This document shows, one piece after another, positions 38,571 through 53,860 of a stretch of 64,000 bases of DNA. This DNA is from Rubellimicrobium mesophilum DSM 19309. Its GTDB lineage: Bacteria > Pseudomonadota > Alphaproteobacteria > Rhodobacterales > Rhodobacteraceae. Numbering within the stretch: position 1 is the stretch's first letter; each line of letters opens with the position of its first letter. The position numbers were made by a program, and so were the translations under genes. The stretch is from contig NZ_KK088571.1 of NCBI RefSeq assembly GCF_000600335.2, positions 125,099 through 189,098 on the forward strand. The letters are read 5' to 3'. Under the pieces are notes generated by a model. That model was not told where the DNA came from and made no database searches. It was given only the letters and a program-made list of their open reading frames with translations.

Positions 38571-39616
38571 CCCTCGACCCGGTTCAGCTCGTATTTCATG
38601 ATGCGCCCGTGCCGCCCGGTGCGGTCGCGCTCCAACTCGTAGACCTCGCCGGGGACGGACCGCCCGTGCGCCAGCACCGCCGCGATCTCGGTCCGCTCGG
38701 CCTCGCCCACGTCGAGGTCGGGGATCGCGAGGTTCCGCTCCAGATGCGCCCGCGACCGCGCCCCCACGATCACCGCCGCCACGCCCGGCCGGTCCAGCAC
38801 CAGCCGGCTCGCCACCGAGGCGACGTCGGACCCGAGCCGCCGCGCCACCTGGTCCAGCACGGCCAGAAGCTCCTGGAACAGCGCCCAGCCGCCCCATTCG
38901 TCCACGATCAGCTTGTATTTCGGAAGCGAGCGGTTCTCGAAGGGCGCCTCGGGCTCCGGTGCGCCCAGCCACCGCTCCGAGAACAGCCCCCCCGCCACCG
39001 TCCCGTAGCAGAGGAGCGACATCCCTGTCTCCGCCGCCACCTGCGCCAGCGCCCGCGAAGGCCGGTCGTCGATCAGCGAATACTGCACCTGCATCGATGC
39101 CAGCGGCACCCCCGCCCGGACCATCTCCCGCGTCCGCGCGGCGTCGAAGTTGGTCCCGCCGACATTGGCGATTCGGCCCTCCCGCCGCAGCTCCGCCAGC
39201 CACAGCGCCACCTCGGTCGAGCGGTCGACCGCATGGTCCCACCAGTGGAACTGCACGAGGTCCAGCCGCTCCACCCCGAGCCGCTGGCGCGACCGGTCGA
39301 TGGCCCGCGCCACGTCCGCACGGGTCAGAGTCGAAAGGTCCCCGAGGTCCGGCACGTACTTCGTGTGCACCTTCACCCGCGCGAACGCCTCCGCGCCCCG
39401 AAGCTTCAGGTACTGGGCGCGGAAGGCCCCGATCATCTCCTCGACGCCCGTATAGATGTCGGCGCAGTCGAAGGTGACGATCCCGGCGTCCGCGAAGGCC
39501 ACCATGTCCTCCAGGCCCTCGGCCCGGTCGATGGCCCCATGCCCCCCGGCGAGCTGCCATCCCCCCTTGATGACGCGCGAGATGCGGTGCCCGGGGGCGA
39601 GGTCGGCATACTGCAT
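38567..39616 (-). CDS. Aldo/keto reductase
   Basis: 349 residues from the ATG overlapping the TIGR04076 stop. Catalytic tetrad candidates: Asp and Tyr in FDCADIYTGVEEMIG, Lys in VHTKYVPD, His in DLVQFHWWD. C-terminal nucleotide region ASRLVLDRPGVAAVIVGARSRAHLERN. It shares QFHWW and general layout with the second reductase at 44147, so the two are paralogues at either end of the locus. Confidence 0.88.
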   Translation of the reverse strand: MQYADLAPGHRISRVIKGGWQLAGGHGAIDRAEGLEDMVAFADAGIVTFDCADIYTGVEEMIGAFRAQYLKLRGAEAFARVKVHTKYVPDLGDLSTLTRADVARAIDRSRQRLGVERLDLVQFHWWDHAVDRSTEVALWLAELRREGRIANVGGTNFDAARTREMVRAGVPLASMQVQYSLIDDRPSRALAQVAAETGMSLLCYGTVAGGLFSERWLGAPEPEAPFENRSLPKYKLIVDEWGGWALFQELLAVLDQVARRLGSDVASVASRLVLDRPGVAAVIVGARSRAHLERNLAIPDLDVGEAERTEIAAVLAHGRSVPGEVYELERDRTGRHGRIMKYELNRVEG

Positions 39617-39963
39617 CAGCGGGGCTCCGTAGGCAGGGGCACGGCGGTCGCGGCCGCGTGCGAGAATCGGCGACGCCCGATGCGGGTGATCCGCAGCCGG
39701 GACGGGCAGTTGGGGTCCGGGCAGGCGACCTCGGCGTCGCTCTCCATCCAGTCGTTCGGGTGGTTCGCCCGCTGCTTGGCGGCGAGCAGCGGCAGCACCG
39801 AGGCGAGCGAGTAGATCGAGATCCCCTGCCCAGGCGGCAGGTGCAGCATCTCGCCCCTGAGCTCGAACCAGTCGCCGACCTTCGCCCCGCACCAGAGCCT
39901 CGCCCCCTCGGGCGCCACCACCTCGACCCGCAGGTCCCAGAGCTCGAAGCCGTCGTCGCTCAT
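39616..39963 (-). CDS. TIGR04076 family protein
   Basis: 115 residues. Pattern LRVEVVAPEGARLWCGAKVGDWFELRGEMLHLPPGQGISIYSLASVLPLLAAKQRANHPNDWMESDAEVACPDPNCPSRLRI matches TIGR04076, a small cysteine-containing family without known function. It overlaps GntR by ATGA and the aldo/keto reductase by one base. Confidence 0.82.
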   Translation of the reverse strand: MSDDGFELWDLRVEVVAPEGARLWCGAKVGDWFELRGEMLHLPPGQGISIYSLASVLPLLAAKQRANHPNDWMESDAEVACPDPNCPSRLRITRIGRRRFSHAAATAVPLPTEPR

Positions 39964-40673
39964 GCCGCCGCCCCCTCCGAGTCGTCCCAGACCCCGTCGC
40001 CCGTCCGCTCCAGGATGGCGAAGGTCCGCGCCACGTCGGCCTCCAGCTCCCGCAGCATCGCGCCCTCGTCCCCCGTCCGCGCGGCCTGCAGGATGCCCCG
40101 GTGGTGCAGCGTGGCTGAGGGGTCGGTCAGCGGCGAATGCAGCCGCTGCGCCGCCCGCACATAGGGCCCGGCCTGCATCCAGAGGCTCTCCACCATCGGC
40201 AGCAGCACCGTCGATCCCGCCCGCGCGTAGAGCCCGAAATGGAACCCGTGGTTGAGCCGAGCGAGCGCCCGCAGGTCCGTCGCCGCCTCATAGTCCCGCG
40301 TCAGCCGCTCCAGCCCGTCGAGGTCCGCCGCCGTCAGGTTCGGCAGCGCGCGCCGCGCGAGGTCTCCCTCGATCAGCAGCCGCGCCCGCCTCAGGTCCCG
40401 CGCCCGCGCCCGCGACAGACCCGGCACGCGGACGCGGCGCCCCGGCGTCGTCTCCAGCGCCCGCTCCGACACCAGCCGGGCCAGCGCCTCCCGCACGGGC
40501 ATGGAGCTGACGCCCAGCCTCTGCGCCACCTCGGCCGCCGGGAAGGTCTCGCCCGCGTCGAATGTCCCGTGGATCAGGCTCTCGCGGAGTTGGGCATAGA
40601 CGCGGTCCTGCACCGTCTCGCGGCCCACGGCCGCCAGCGCGCCCAGTCCCCCCGCCGTCCCGCCCGCGTCCAT
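39960..40673 (-). CDS. GntR family regulator with FCD domain
   Basis: 237 residues from the ATG behind GGAGGGACCGC; the frame is open 16 codons further up. N-terminal winged helix (LRESLIHGTFDAGETFPAAEVAQRLGVSSMPVREALARLVSERALE) and helical FCD ligand domain (LRRARLLIEGDLARRALPNL, LNHGFHFGLYARAGS). FCD regulators bind small acids and often repress catabolic operons. It heads the minus-strand arm. Confidence 0.9.
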   Translation of the reverse strand: MDAGGTAGGLGALAAVGRETVQDRVYAQLRESLIHGTFDAGETFPAAEVAQRLGVSSMPVREALARLVSERALETTPGRRVRVPGLSRARARDLRRARLLIEGDLARRALPNLTAADLDGLERLTRDYEAATDLRALARLNHGFHFGLYARAGSTVLLPMVESLWMQAGPYVRAAQRLHSPLTDPSATLHHRGILQAARTGDEGAMLRELEADVARTFAILERTGDGVWDDSEGAAA

Positions 40674-40734
40674 GCGGTCCCTCCGACAACCCGCTTTACT
40701 CAACCGCATCGCCATGGTCATGTAAACCGCAAAC

Positions 40735-40747
40735 GATCACTGATCAC
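40735..40747. promoter_or_regulatory. GATCAC-T-GATCAC repeat in the divergent promoter (possible GntR operator)
   Basis: A direct hexamer repeat containing the palindrome TGATCA, 14 bases before the LivG-type start and 62 before the GntR start. Its role as the GntR site is inferred from position only. Confidence 0.35.
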
Positions 40748-40760
40748 ATTCGGGGAGAGC

Positions 40761-41552
40761 ATGGACAGATCCGCCGGGCAGGAAGCCGCGCCCGTCCTCT
40801 CGGCCCGAGGGCTGTCCAAGTCCTATGGCGGCAACCGCGTCGTCTCCGACCTGTCGCTCGACCTCCCTCCCGGCGGGATGCTGGGCCTCATCGGCCCGAA
40901 CGGCGCGGGCAAGACGACTCTCTTCAACCTTCTCGCGGGCGCGGTCCGCCCCGACGGCGGCGCGATCCTGCTGGTGGGCCGCGACGTGACCGCTCAGCCC
41001 CCCCGCGCGCGCCTCCGCGCCGGGCTCGGCCGCAGCTTCCAGATCGCCCGCCCCTTCGCGCGCATGACGGTGCTGGAGAACGTCATGACCGCCGCCCAGG
41101 CCCAGACCGGCGAATCCGCCTTGGCCGCCCTCCTCCGCCCCGCCCGCGTCCGGTCAGAGGAGCGCGCCCATGCCGCCCGCGCCCGCGAGATCCTCGACTT
41201 CGTGTCGCTGTCCCAGTTGGAGGGCGAGCCCGCCTCCGTCCTTTCCGGCGGCCAGCGCAAGCTCCTTGAACTCGCCCGCGTCCTGATGGCCGAGCCGCGC
41301 GTCATCCTCCTCGACGAGCCCGGCGCCGGCGTGAACCCCGCGCTCCTCGACCTCATCGCCGACCGCATCCAGGCCATCAACGCCCGGGGCGTCGCCGTCC
41401 TCCTGATCGAGCACAACATGGAGCTCGTGGCCCGCCTCTGCCCCCGCGTGATCGTCATGGCCGCGGGCCGCCTCCTTGCCGAAGGGCCGCCGTCCGAGGT
41501 CACGGCCCGCGCGGACGTGATCGAGGTCTATCTCGAAGGGATGCCCGCATGA
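40761..41552 (+). CDS. Branched-chain-type ABC transporter ATPase (LivG-like)
   Basis: 263 residues from the ATG behind GGGGAGAGC. Walker A GPNGAGKTT at 45-53, LSGGQRKLLELARVLM signature, Walker B VILLDEPGAGVNP, H loop LLIEHNMELV. FQIARPFARMTVLENVM is typical of LivG. It overlaps the next gene by ATGA. Confidence 0.92.
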   Translation: MDRSAGQEAAPVLSARGLSKSYGGNRVVSDLSLDLPPGGMLGLIGPNGAGKTTLFNLLAGAVRPDGGAILLVGRDVTAQPPRARLRAGLGRSFQIARPFARMTVLENVMTAAQAQTGESALAALLRPARVRSEERAHAARAREILDFVSLSQLEGEPASVLSGGQRKLLELARVLMAEPRVILLDEPGAGVNPALLDLIADRIQAINARGVAVLLIEHNMELVARLCPRVIVMAAGRLLAEGPPSEVTARADVIEVYLEGMPA

Positions 41553-42268
41553 CCGCCCTCACCCTGCGCGACTTCGTGGCGGGCTACGACCCCGACCTCC
41601 CCATCGTGAAGGACGTCACCCTCGACGTACCCGAGGGGCAGGTCCTCACGATCCTCGGCCCCAACGGCGCGGGCAAGTCCACCCTGATCCGCGCCGTCGC
41701 CGGCATGGTCCCCATCTTCAGCGGGGAGGTGCGCCTCTCGGGCCGCGACGTGACCCGCGCCCCGGCCCACGCCCTCGCCCGCGCGGGCCTGGGCTTCGTC
41801 CCGCAGACCGAGAACGTGTTCACCCGCCTCTCCATCCGCGAGAACCTCCAGATCGCCGCCGAGCTCCTCCCCCGCTCCGCCCGCGCCGCGCGGGTGGCCG
41901 CGATGCTCGCCATGTTCCCCGACCTCGCCGCCCGGCCCGAGGCGCTCGCGGGCTCCCTCTCCGGCGGCCAGCGCCAGATGCTCGCCGCCGCGCGCGCTCT
42001 GCTGTCGGAGCCCCGCGTCCTCATCCTCGACGAGCCCTCGGCCGGCCTCTCCCCTAAGCTGGTCGCGCAGGTCTTCGACTCCCTCCGCCGCATCGCCCAG
42101 GGCGGCGTGACCCTCGTCCTCGTGGAGCAGAACGTCCGCGCCGCCCTGGCGCTGGCGGACCGCGCCGTGGTGCTGGTGGACGGCCGCCTCGCCCACGACG
42201 CGCCCGCCGCCGAACTCGTCGGCAACCCGCTCCTCGGGCAGCTCTTCCTCGGGGCGCGCGCCGCATGA
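41549..42268 (+). CDS. Branched-chain-type ABC transporter ATPase (LivF-like)
   Basis: 239 residues. Walker A GPNGAGKST, GLGFVPQTENVFTRLSIRENL typical of LivF, signature LSGGQRQML, Walker B VLILDEPSAGLSP, H loop LVEQNVRAAL. Overlaps the permease by ATGA. Confidence 0.92.
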   Translation: MTALTLRDFVAGYDPDLPIVKDVTLDVPEGQVLTILGPNGAGKSTLIRAVAGMVPIFSGEVRLSGRDVTRAPAHALARAGLGFVPQTENVFTRLSIRENLQIAAELLPRSARAARVAAMLAMFPDLAARPEALAGSLSGGQRQMLAAARALLSEPRVLILDEPSAGLSPKLVAQVFDSLRRIAQGGVTLVLVEQNVRAALALADRAVVLVDGRLAHDAPAAELVGNPLLGQLFLGARAA

Positions 42269-43182
42269 CGCCGCAGCTTCTCGTCAACGGGCTGGTCGCC
42301 GGGACCACCATCGGCCTCGGCGCCATCGGCCTCTCGCTCACCTACTCGATCCTGCGCTTCGCCAACTTCACGCAGGGTGACCTCATTGCCTGGGGCGCCT
42401 ACCTGACGCTGACCGTCGCGAGCGCCATCGCCGGCCTCCTCGCCGGGCTCGCCCCCGCGACGCCGCTCGCCCCCTTCAGCTTCGGCTGGACCCTCCCTGT
42501 CGCCCTCCTCGCCGGGATGGCGCTGACGGTCCTCCTCGCCCTCGCCCTCGACGCCGTGCTCTTCGCGCGGCTGCGGGCGAGGGGGGCCGATGCCATCATC
42601 CTCGTGATGGCGGGCTTCGGCGCCTCCATGGCGCTCCGCGCGGGCCTCGAGTTCATCTACACCTCCGCCCCCGCCTACTTCACGCACGAGCTTCAGATCG
42701 CCCGGCCTCTGGGCCTCGGGATGCGCGCGACGCCCGACCAGCTCCTCGTCCTCGGCCTCACGGCGGTGCTCGTTCTCGCGCTCCACCTCCTCGTCACCCG
42801 CACCGCCACGGGCCGTGCCATGCGCGCGGTCAGCGAGAACCCCGCGCTCGCCGCCGTCTACGGCCTCGACGTGGCTCGCGTCGTCCGCGTGACCTGGATC
42901 ATCGGCGCGGGCCTCGCCTGCGTGGCCGGGGTGATGTCCGGCCTCCTCGTGCAGATCCGCCCGACGATGGGCTTCGACCTCCTGCTGCCGCTTTTCGCCG
43001 CGACGATCCTGGGCGGCATCGGCTCCATCCCCGGCGCCATGGTCGGCGGCCTCGTCATCGGCCTGTCCGAGGCGCTGGCCGTCCAGCTCCTCGGTGCCGA
43101 ATGGCGCGCGGCGGCGGCCTTCGTGGTGCTGGTGGCGGTGCTGATCCTGCGCCCCTCGGGCCTCTTCGGGCGGGGCGCCTGA
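42265..43182 (+). CDS. Branched-chain-type ABC transporter permease (LivH-like)
   Basis: 305 residues, about eight hydrophobic segments. NGLVAGTTIGLGAIGLSLTYSILRFANFTQGDL at the N-terminus and the RAVSENPALAAVYGLDVARVV ATPase-contact loop are LivH hallmarks; TILGGIGSIPGAMVGGLVIGL near the C-terminus. Confidence 0.92.
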   Translation: MTPQLLVNGLVAGTTIGLGAIGLSLTYSILRFANFTQGDLIAWGAYLTLTVASAIAGLLAGLAPATPLAPFSFGWTLPVALLAGMALTVLLALALDAVLFARLRARGADAIILVMAGFGASMALRAGLEFIYTSAPAYFTHELQIARPLGLGMRATPDQLLVLGLTAVLVLALHLLVTRTATGRAMRAVSENPALAAVYGLDVARVVRVTWIIGAGLACVAGVMSGLLVQIRPTMGFDLLLPLFAATILGGIGSIPGAMVGGLVIGLSEALAVQLLGAEWRAAAAFVVLVAVLILRPSGLFGRGA

Positions 43183-43184
43183 CG

Positions 43185-44132
43185 ATGGAACTCCTCGCCT
43201 ACGCCGCCTTCTTCCTCACGGTCGCCATGACCTACGCGACCATCTGCCTGGGCCTCAACGTCCAGTGGGGGCAGACCGGCCTCTTCAACGTGGGCGTCGC
43301 GGCCTTCGTGGGCCTCGGCGCCTATGTCTCCGCTATCCTGACGACGCCCGAGGCCCCCGGCCGCCTGGGCGGCCTCGGCCTCCCCATCGCCGCCGGGTGG
43401 GTCGGCGCGGCGCTCGCGGGCGGGGTACTGGCCCTCCTCGTCGGCGCGCTGACGATCCGCCTCCGCTCCGACTACCTCGCCATCGCCACCTTCGGCGTCG
43501 CCGTCGCCCTGCAACTCGTCTTCCAGAACGCCGAGCCCCTCACCGGCGGCGCCTTCGGTATCGGCTTCATCCCCCGCCCCTTCGGCGGCCTCCAGCGCCA
43601 GGCGCTCCCCTTCGCGGCGCTGAACCTCGCCCTCACCGTGGCGCTGGTCCTGATCCTCTACCTCGCCCTCGAACGCCTCGCCCAAAGCCCCTGGGGCCGC
43701 GCCCTGAGGGCCGTGCGCGAGGACGAGACCGCCGCCGAATCCCTCGGCAAGTCCCCCCTGAGGCTGCGGCTCGAGGCCTTCGTCCTCGGCGGCATGGTCA
43801 TGGCCCTCGCGGGCGCGGTGCAGGCCCATTTCATCGGCTTCATCGCCCCCGCGAACTACCTCCCCGCGCTCACCTTCCAGGTCTGGGCCATGCTGATCCT
43901 CGGCGGCTCGGGCAACAACCGGGGCGCGATCCTCGGCGCGGTGGTCGTCTGGGCGATCTGGGCCGCCACCGCCGCGCTCATCGCCCACCTCGTCCCGGCC
44001 GGAGAGCAGGCCCGAGCCTCCTCGCTCCAGCTCGTCGCCATCGGCGTGATCCTTTGCGCCGTCCTCCTCTGGCGCCCGCAGGGCCTCCTGCCCGAGCGCC
44101 GCGCCGTCCCCCGCCACCTCGGCCGCCCCTGA
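43185..44132 (+). CDS. Branched-chain-type ABC transporter permease (LivM-like)
   Basis: 315 residues starting 2 bases after livH. LGLNVQWGQTGLFNVGVAAFVGLGAYVSA and the loop ALRAVREDETAAESLGKSPLRLRL are typical of LivM; LILGGSGNNRGAILGAVVVWAIW near the end. Confidence 0.92.
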   Translation: MELLAYAAFFLTVAMTYATICLGLNVQWGQTGLFNVGVAAFVGLGAYVSAILTTPEAPGRLGGLGLPIAAGWVGAALAGGVLALLVGALTIRLRSDYLAIATFGVAVALQLVFQNAEPLTGGAFGIGFIPRPFGGLQRQALPFAALNLALTVALVLILYLALERLAQSPWGRALRAVREDETAAESLGKSPLRLRLEAFVLGGMVMALAGAVQAHFIGFIAPANYLPALTFQVWAMLILGGSGNNRGAILGAVVVWAIWAATAALIAHLVPAGEQARASSLQLVAIGVILCAVLLWRPQGLLPERRAVPRHLGRP

Positions 44133-44146
44133 TCCAAGGCTCCCCC

Positions 44147-45598
44147 ATGCGCCCCGACCGCACTACCCTCGCCGGCCTCTCCATCCCCCGCCTCCTCACC
44201 GGCCTCTGGCAGGTCGCGGACCAGGAGAAGGACGGGACCCCCACCGACATCCCCGCCGCCGCCGCCCAGCTTTCCGCCTACGCCCGCGCGGGCTTCGACG
44301 CCTTCGACATGGCCGACCACTACGGCAGCGCCGAGCTCATCGCGGGCGAGATGCTGCGCCGCTGGGACGGCCCCGACCGCCCGCTCGCCTTCACCAAGTG
44401 GTGCCCGGCCCCCGGCCCCATGACCCCCGAGGTCGTGCGAGCCGGCGTGCGGGAGCGCCTCGACCGACTCGGCGTCGCCAGGGTGGACCTCCTCCAGTTC
44501 CACTGGTGGAGCTTCGAGCACCCCGCCTGGCTCGACGCCCTCCGCGAGATCGAGGCCCTGCGGCAGGAGGGGCTCGTCGGCGCCATCGGCGTCACCAACT
44601 TCGACGCCGCCCACCTCGCGCTCGCCCTCTCGGACGGCATCCCCATCGCCTCCAACCAGGTCTCCTTCTCCCTGATCGACCGCCGCGCCGCCGGTCCGCT
44701 CACGACGCTCTGCCGCGAGCGGGGCGTGCGCCTCCTCGCCTACGGCACCCTCTGCGGCGGCCTCCTCTCCGAGCGCTGGCTGGACAAGCCGCGCCCCGAG
44801 GCCGTGCGGGACTGGAGCAAGATGAAGTACCTCCGCTTCGTGGACGCCGCCGGGGGATGGGAGGCGCTCCAGGCCATCCTCCGCGCCACCGACCGCGTGG
44901 CCCGGCGTCACGGCGCCTCGATCTCCAACGTGGCGACCCGCTGGGTCCTCGACCACGACTCCGTCGCCGCGGCCATCGTCGGCGCGCGGCTGGGCGAATC
45001 CGAGCACCGCGCCGACAACCTCGCCCTCTTCGACCTGCGCCTCGACGACGAGGACCACGCGATGCTCTCCGAGGCCTTCGCCGCCACCCGCCCCATCCCC
45101 GGCGACTGCGGCGACGAGTATCGGCAGCCCCCCTTCCTCACCGCCTCGGGCGACCTCAGCCACCACCTGGCCGAGATCCCCTCGGCCATGTCCGTCGTCC
45201 CCGATCCCGACCGCCCTGGCCGCGCCCGCGCCTTCTCCGGCTCGGAATGGGAGCCGCTGGCCGGCTACTGCCGCGCCGTCCGTGACCGCGACCGCATCCT
45301 CGTCTCCGGCACCACCGCCACGCACGGCCGCGACCGCGTCGTCGCCCCGTCGGATGCTGGCGCGCAGACCACCTACATCCTGGACAAGATCGCCGCTGCG
45401 GTGCGCGCCTTGGGCGGACGGCCCGAGGACATCCTGCGGACCCGGCTGTACCTGCGCGAGGCCACAGACGTCGATGCCGCTGCGCGGGCTCATGGTCGGT
45501 GCTTCGCGACGTCTCCGCCAGCGAACACGACCTTCGTCGTGGGCGACCTGATCGGCGACTTCCGCGTCGAGATCGAGGCGGAGGCCGTCTTGTCCTGA
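44147..45598 (+). CDS. Aldo/keto reductase fused to a RidA-like domain
   Basis: 483 residues. Residues 1-330 are an aldo/keto reductase: Asp/Tyr in FDMADHYGSAELIAG, Lys in FTKWCPAP, His in DLLQFHWWS, C-terminal TRWVLDHDSVAAAIVGARLG. Residues about 345-483 are a YjgF/RidA domain (YCRAVRDRDRILVSGTTATHG, ILRTRLYLREATD, TTFVVGDLIGDFRVEIEAEAV). The RidA arginine in the usual PAR motif is replaced (PANTT), so classical imine hydrolysis is doubtful. The RidA part might act on the reductase product or substrate. It ends the liv-type operon. Confidence 0.88.
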   Translation: MRPDRTTLAGLSIPRLLTGLWQVADQEKDGTPTDIPAAAAQLSAYARAGFDAFDMADHYGSAELIAGEMLRRWDGPDRPLAFTKWCPAPGPMTPEVVRAGVRERLDRLGVARVDLLQFHWWSFEHPAWLDALREIEALRQEGLVGAIGVTNFDAAHLALALSDGIPIASNQVSFSLIDRRAAGPLTTLCRERGVRLLAYGTLCGGLLSERWLDKPRPEAVRDWSKMKYLRFVDAAGGWEALQAILRATDRVARRHGASISNVATRWVLDHDSVAAAIVGARLGESEHRADNLALFDLRLDDEDHAMLSEAFAATRPIPGDCGDEYRQPPFLTASGDLSHHLAEIPSAMSVVPDPDRPGRARAFSGSEWEPLAGYCRAVRDRDRILVSGTTATHGRDRVVAPSDAGAQTTYILDKIAAAVRALGGRPEDILRTRLYLREATDVDAAARAHGRCFATSPPANTTFVVGDLIGDFRVEIEAEAVLS

Positions 45599-45839
45599 GC
45601 GCGAGACGAAAGGCGCTCGGACTGACGGGTGCCAGCCTCGCGGCAGGATGCGGTGGGGTTGATGTTCGGGGCCATCCGCGCCCGGGAACCCGATCATCTC
45701 TGCCGACGTTGGGTATCGGGTCACTGCAACTCGCGGCCGGTGATCCAGGGGACTCTGAACTGAGCTACTCACTTGCGATACGACCGGAGTCATCGGTAGG
45801 CCGCGCGTTCAGCCGCTCGGATTTTCGGAGCCGTTTCTC
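45599..45839. other. Intergenic region with a 6-bp hairpin after the reductase-RidA gene
   Basis: GAGCGC (45597-45602) can pair with GCGCTC (45613-45618) right at the stop codon; no T tract follows. The rest should contain the promoter of the kinase gene. No gene is seen. Confidence 0.35.
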
Positions 45840-51492
<5,653 letters not shown>

Positions 51493-51496
<4 letters not shown>

Positions 51497-53583
51497 TCCG
51501 GACCGACCATCCGACGGCGTTGCGCCCGGACGACGCGGCCGTGCCCCTGGTGCGGCCGCGCCCTCGCATCCTGGCGGTGGACGACGACGAGCGGAACCTG
51601 CTGGCCGTCTGCGAGGTGCTGGACTCCGTGGGGGAGGTGGTCTGCGCGCGGTCCGGGACCGAGGCGCTGCGCTGCCTCCTTCGCGACGAGTTCGCGGTGA
51701 TCCTGCTCGATGTACTGATGCCGGACATGGACGGCTACGAGACGGCCACCCTGATCCGCCAGCGCGAGCAGTCGCGGCGCACGCCGATCATCTTCCTGTC
51801 GGCGATCAACAAGGATGAGGCCCACCTGCTGCAGGGCTACGACGCGGGGGCGGTGGACTACGTCTTCAAGCCTTTCGACACGCTGGTCCTTCGCTCCAAG
51901 GTATCGGTCTTCGTCGACCTCTACGAGAAGACGCGCGAGGTGCAGGAGACGGCCGCCCGCGAGCAGAGGCTCCTCGAGGCCGCGCTCAGGGCCCAGGCCG
52001 AGAAGCTGGAGGCCGAGGCGAAGCTCGACGCGAGCCGGCTTCGGCAGGAGGCGATGCTGCGGGCGCTGCCGGTCGTGTTCCATTCGCGCGGGGTGGAGCA
52101 TCCGCATCCGGCTCTCTTCGTCAGCGACAGCGTCGAGGCGATGACGGGCTTCTCGCCCCAGAGGTTCACGTCCGAGCCGGACTTCGGGTTCAGCCGGATC
52201 CATCCGGAGGACCGAACGCGCGTCGAGGCCGCGCATCAGGAGGCCGCGGCGGCCGGCGTCTATAGCTGCGAATACCGCTGGCAGGCCGCCGACGGGAGCT
52301 GGAAGGTGTTCCTGGACCAGGGCGTGATCGCGCCGCCGGAGGAGGGCCAGCCGCCCGCGCTGTTCGGCACGCTGCTCGACATCACCGAGCACCGGCATCT
52401 GGAGGAGCAGCTCGCGCAGGCCCGCAAGATGGAGACGGTGGGCCAGCTCACCGGCGGGATTGCCCATGACTTCAACAACCTGCTCGCCTCGGTGCTGAGC
52501 GGCCTCGCGCTGCTGGAGCGGCGGGCCGAGCTGCCCGAGAGCGTGCGCCCGATCCTCGACATGACCCGCCACGCGGCCCAGCAGGGTGCGGATCTCATCG
52601 ACCGGATGCTGGCCTTCTCGCGGCGGCAGCAGCTTCGCCCCTCGGCGGTCCACATCCCTGCGCTCGCCCAGGCCCTGGAGGGGCTGATCGGCCCCGTGCT
52701 GGGGGGGCTTGTCCGGCTGCAGTGGCGGCTCGGGGACGAGGTGTGGCCGGCCCATGCCGACCGGAGCCAGCTCGAGCTCGCGATGATGAACCTCGTCATC
52801 AACGCCCGTGATGCGATGCCCCAGGGCGGCACGATCGGCCTCTCCGCCGAGAACGCCGAAGTGGGGGCGGGCGCCGGAGACCTTGCGGCGGGGGACTACG
52901 TCGTGATCGCGGTGGAGGATTCGGGGACCGGCATGGGGCCCGAGATCCTGGCCCGGGTGCTGGAGCCCTTCTTCACCACCAAGGAGGTCGGCAAGGGCAC
53001 GGGGCTCGGCCTCAGCATGGCCTACGGCTTTGCCCGCCAGTCGGGCGGGACGCTCCGGATCGACAGCGAGCCGGGCCGGGGCACGCGGGTGGAGCTGTGG
53101 CTGCCCCGCTCCCGTTCGCTGCCCGTCGCCGACGCGCCCTCCGGGTGGAGGGCCGCCGTCAAGGCAAGGGAGCCCGGGGCCTCCGGCTCGCGGCCCGAGG
53201 TCCTTCTGGTCGATGACAGCGCGACCCTGCGGGAACTCACCGCGACCATGCTGCGCGAGCACGGCTTCGCCGTCGCCACCGCGGCCGGCGGCGCCGAGGC
53301 GCTCAGCCTGATCGAGCGGGAGCCCGACCGCTTCGACGTGATCGTGACCGATTTCGCGATGCCGCTGGTGTCGGGCCTCGATGTCATCCGCTTCGCCCGG
53401 AACCACCGCCCGGACTGGCCAGCGGTGATGGTGAGCGGCTACGCGGATGCCTCGGCCATCGAGGACCGCCCCGGCGACGTGGTCCTGCTCAAGAAGCCCT
53501 TCCCGCCCGAGGCGCTGGTCGAGGCGATCGTCAACGGGCTGGAACAGGGCTCCGCCGCGCCACGTCGGGCCGCGAGCCGCTGA
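51493..53583 (+). CDS. Hybrid histidine kinase: receiver-PAS-HisKA-HATPase-receiver
   Basis: 696 residues, ATGA overlap with the HAMP-array kinase. Receiver 1 at about 25-145 (LAVDDDERN, LLDVLMPDMDG, SAINKDE, FKPFD); coiled coil; PAS at about 195-300 (SDSVEAMTGFSP, EYRWQAADGSWKVF); HisKA with His in GGIAHDFNNLLASVLSG; HATPase (NLVINARDAMP, DSGTGMGPE, GTGLGLSMAYG); receiver 2 (LLVDDSA, TDFAMP, KKPF). The HDFNN type kinase with C-terminal receiver is common in alphaproteobacteria. It probably forms a phosphorelay with its neighbour. Confidence 0.9.
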
Positions 53584-53593
53584 CGCGGCCGGG

Positions 53594-53857
53594 TCAGCGG
53601 CGGGGGCCGGAGACGTTCTTGGCCAGGATGGCGGCGATGATGATCGCGAAGGCGGCCAGCCGGAGAAGGTAAAGGGGGCTGCGCTCCTCCAGCGGCACGC
53701 GGGAGAAGGCGAGGAGCGTCTGGTTGAGCGAGAGGAGCGCGAAGGCCGCCGCGAAGGCGGCGAAGAGCCCGTCCCGCGTCCGTCGCCAGTAGCGGAGGAA
53801 CACGAGGCCGGCGACCAGGAAGCCCATGGCGATGAGGCCGGAGGTGAACTCGAACAT
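53594..53857 (-). CDS. DUF5985 family small membrane protein
   Basis: 87 residues with three hydrophobic segments (FTSGLIAMGFLVAGLVFLRYW, GLFAAFAAAFALLSLNQTLLAF, LLRLAAFAIIIAAILAKN). The FLRYWRRTRDGLFAAFAAAF pattern matches DUF5985. It converges with the kinase operon and lies 3 bp after a paralogue. Confidence 0.75.
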   Translation of the reverse strand: MFEFTSGLIAMGFLVAGLVFLRYWRRTRDGLFAAFAAAFALLSLNQTLLAFSRVPLEERSPLYLLRLAAFAIIIAAILAKNVSGPRR

Positions 53858-53860
53858 CGC

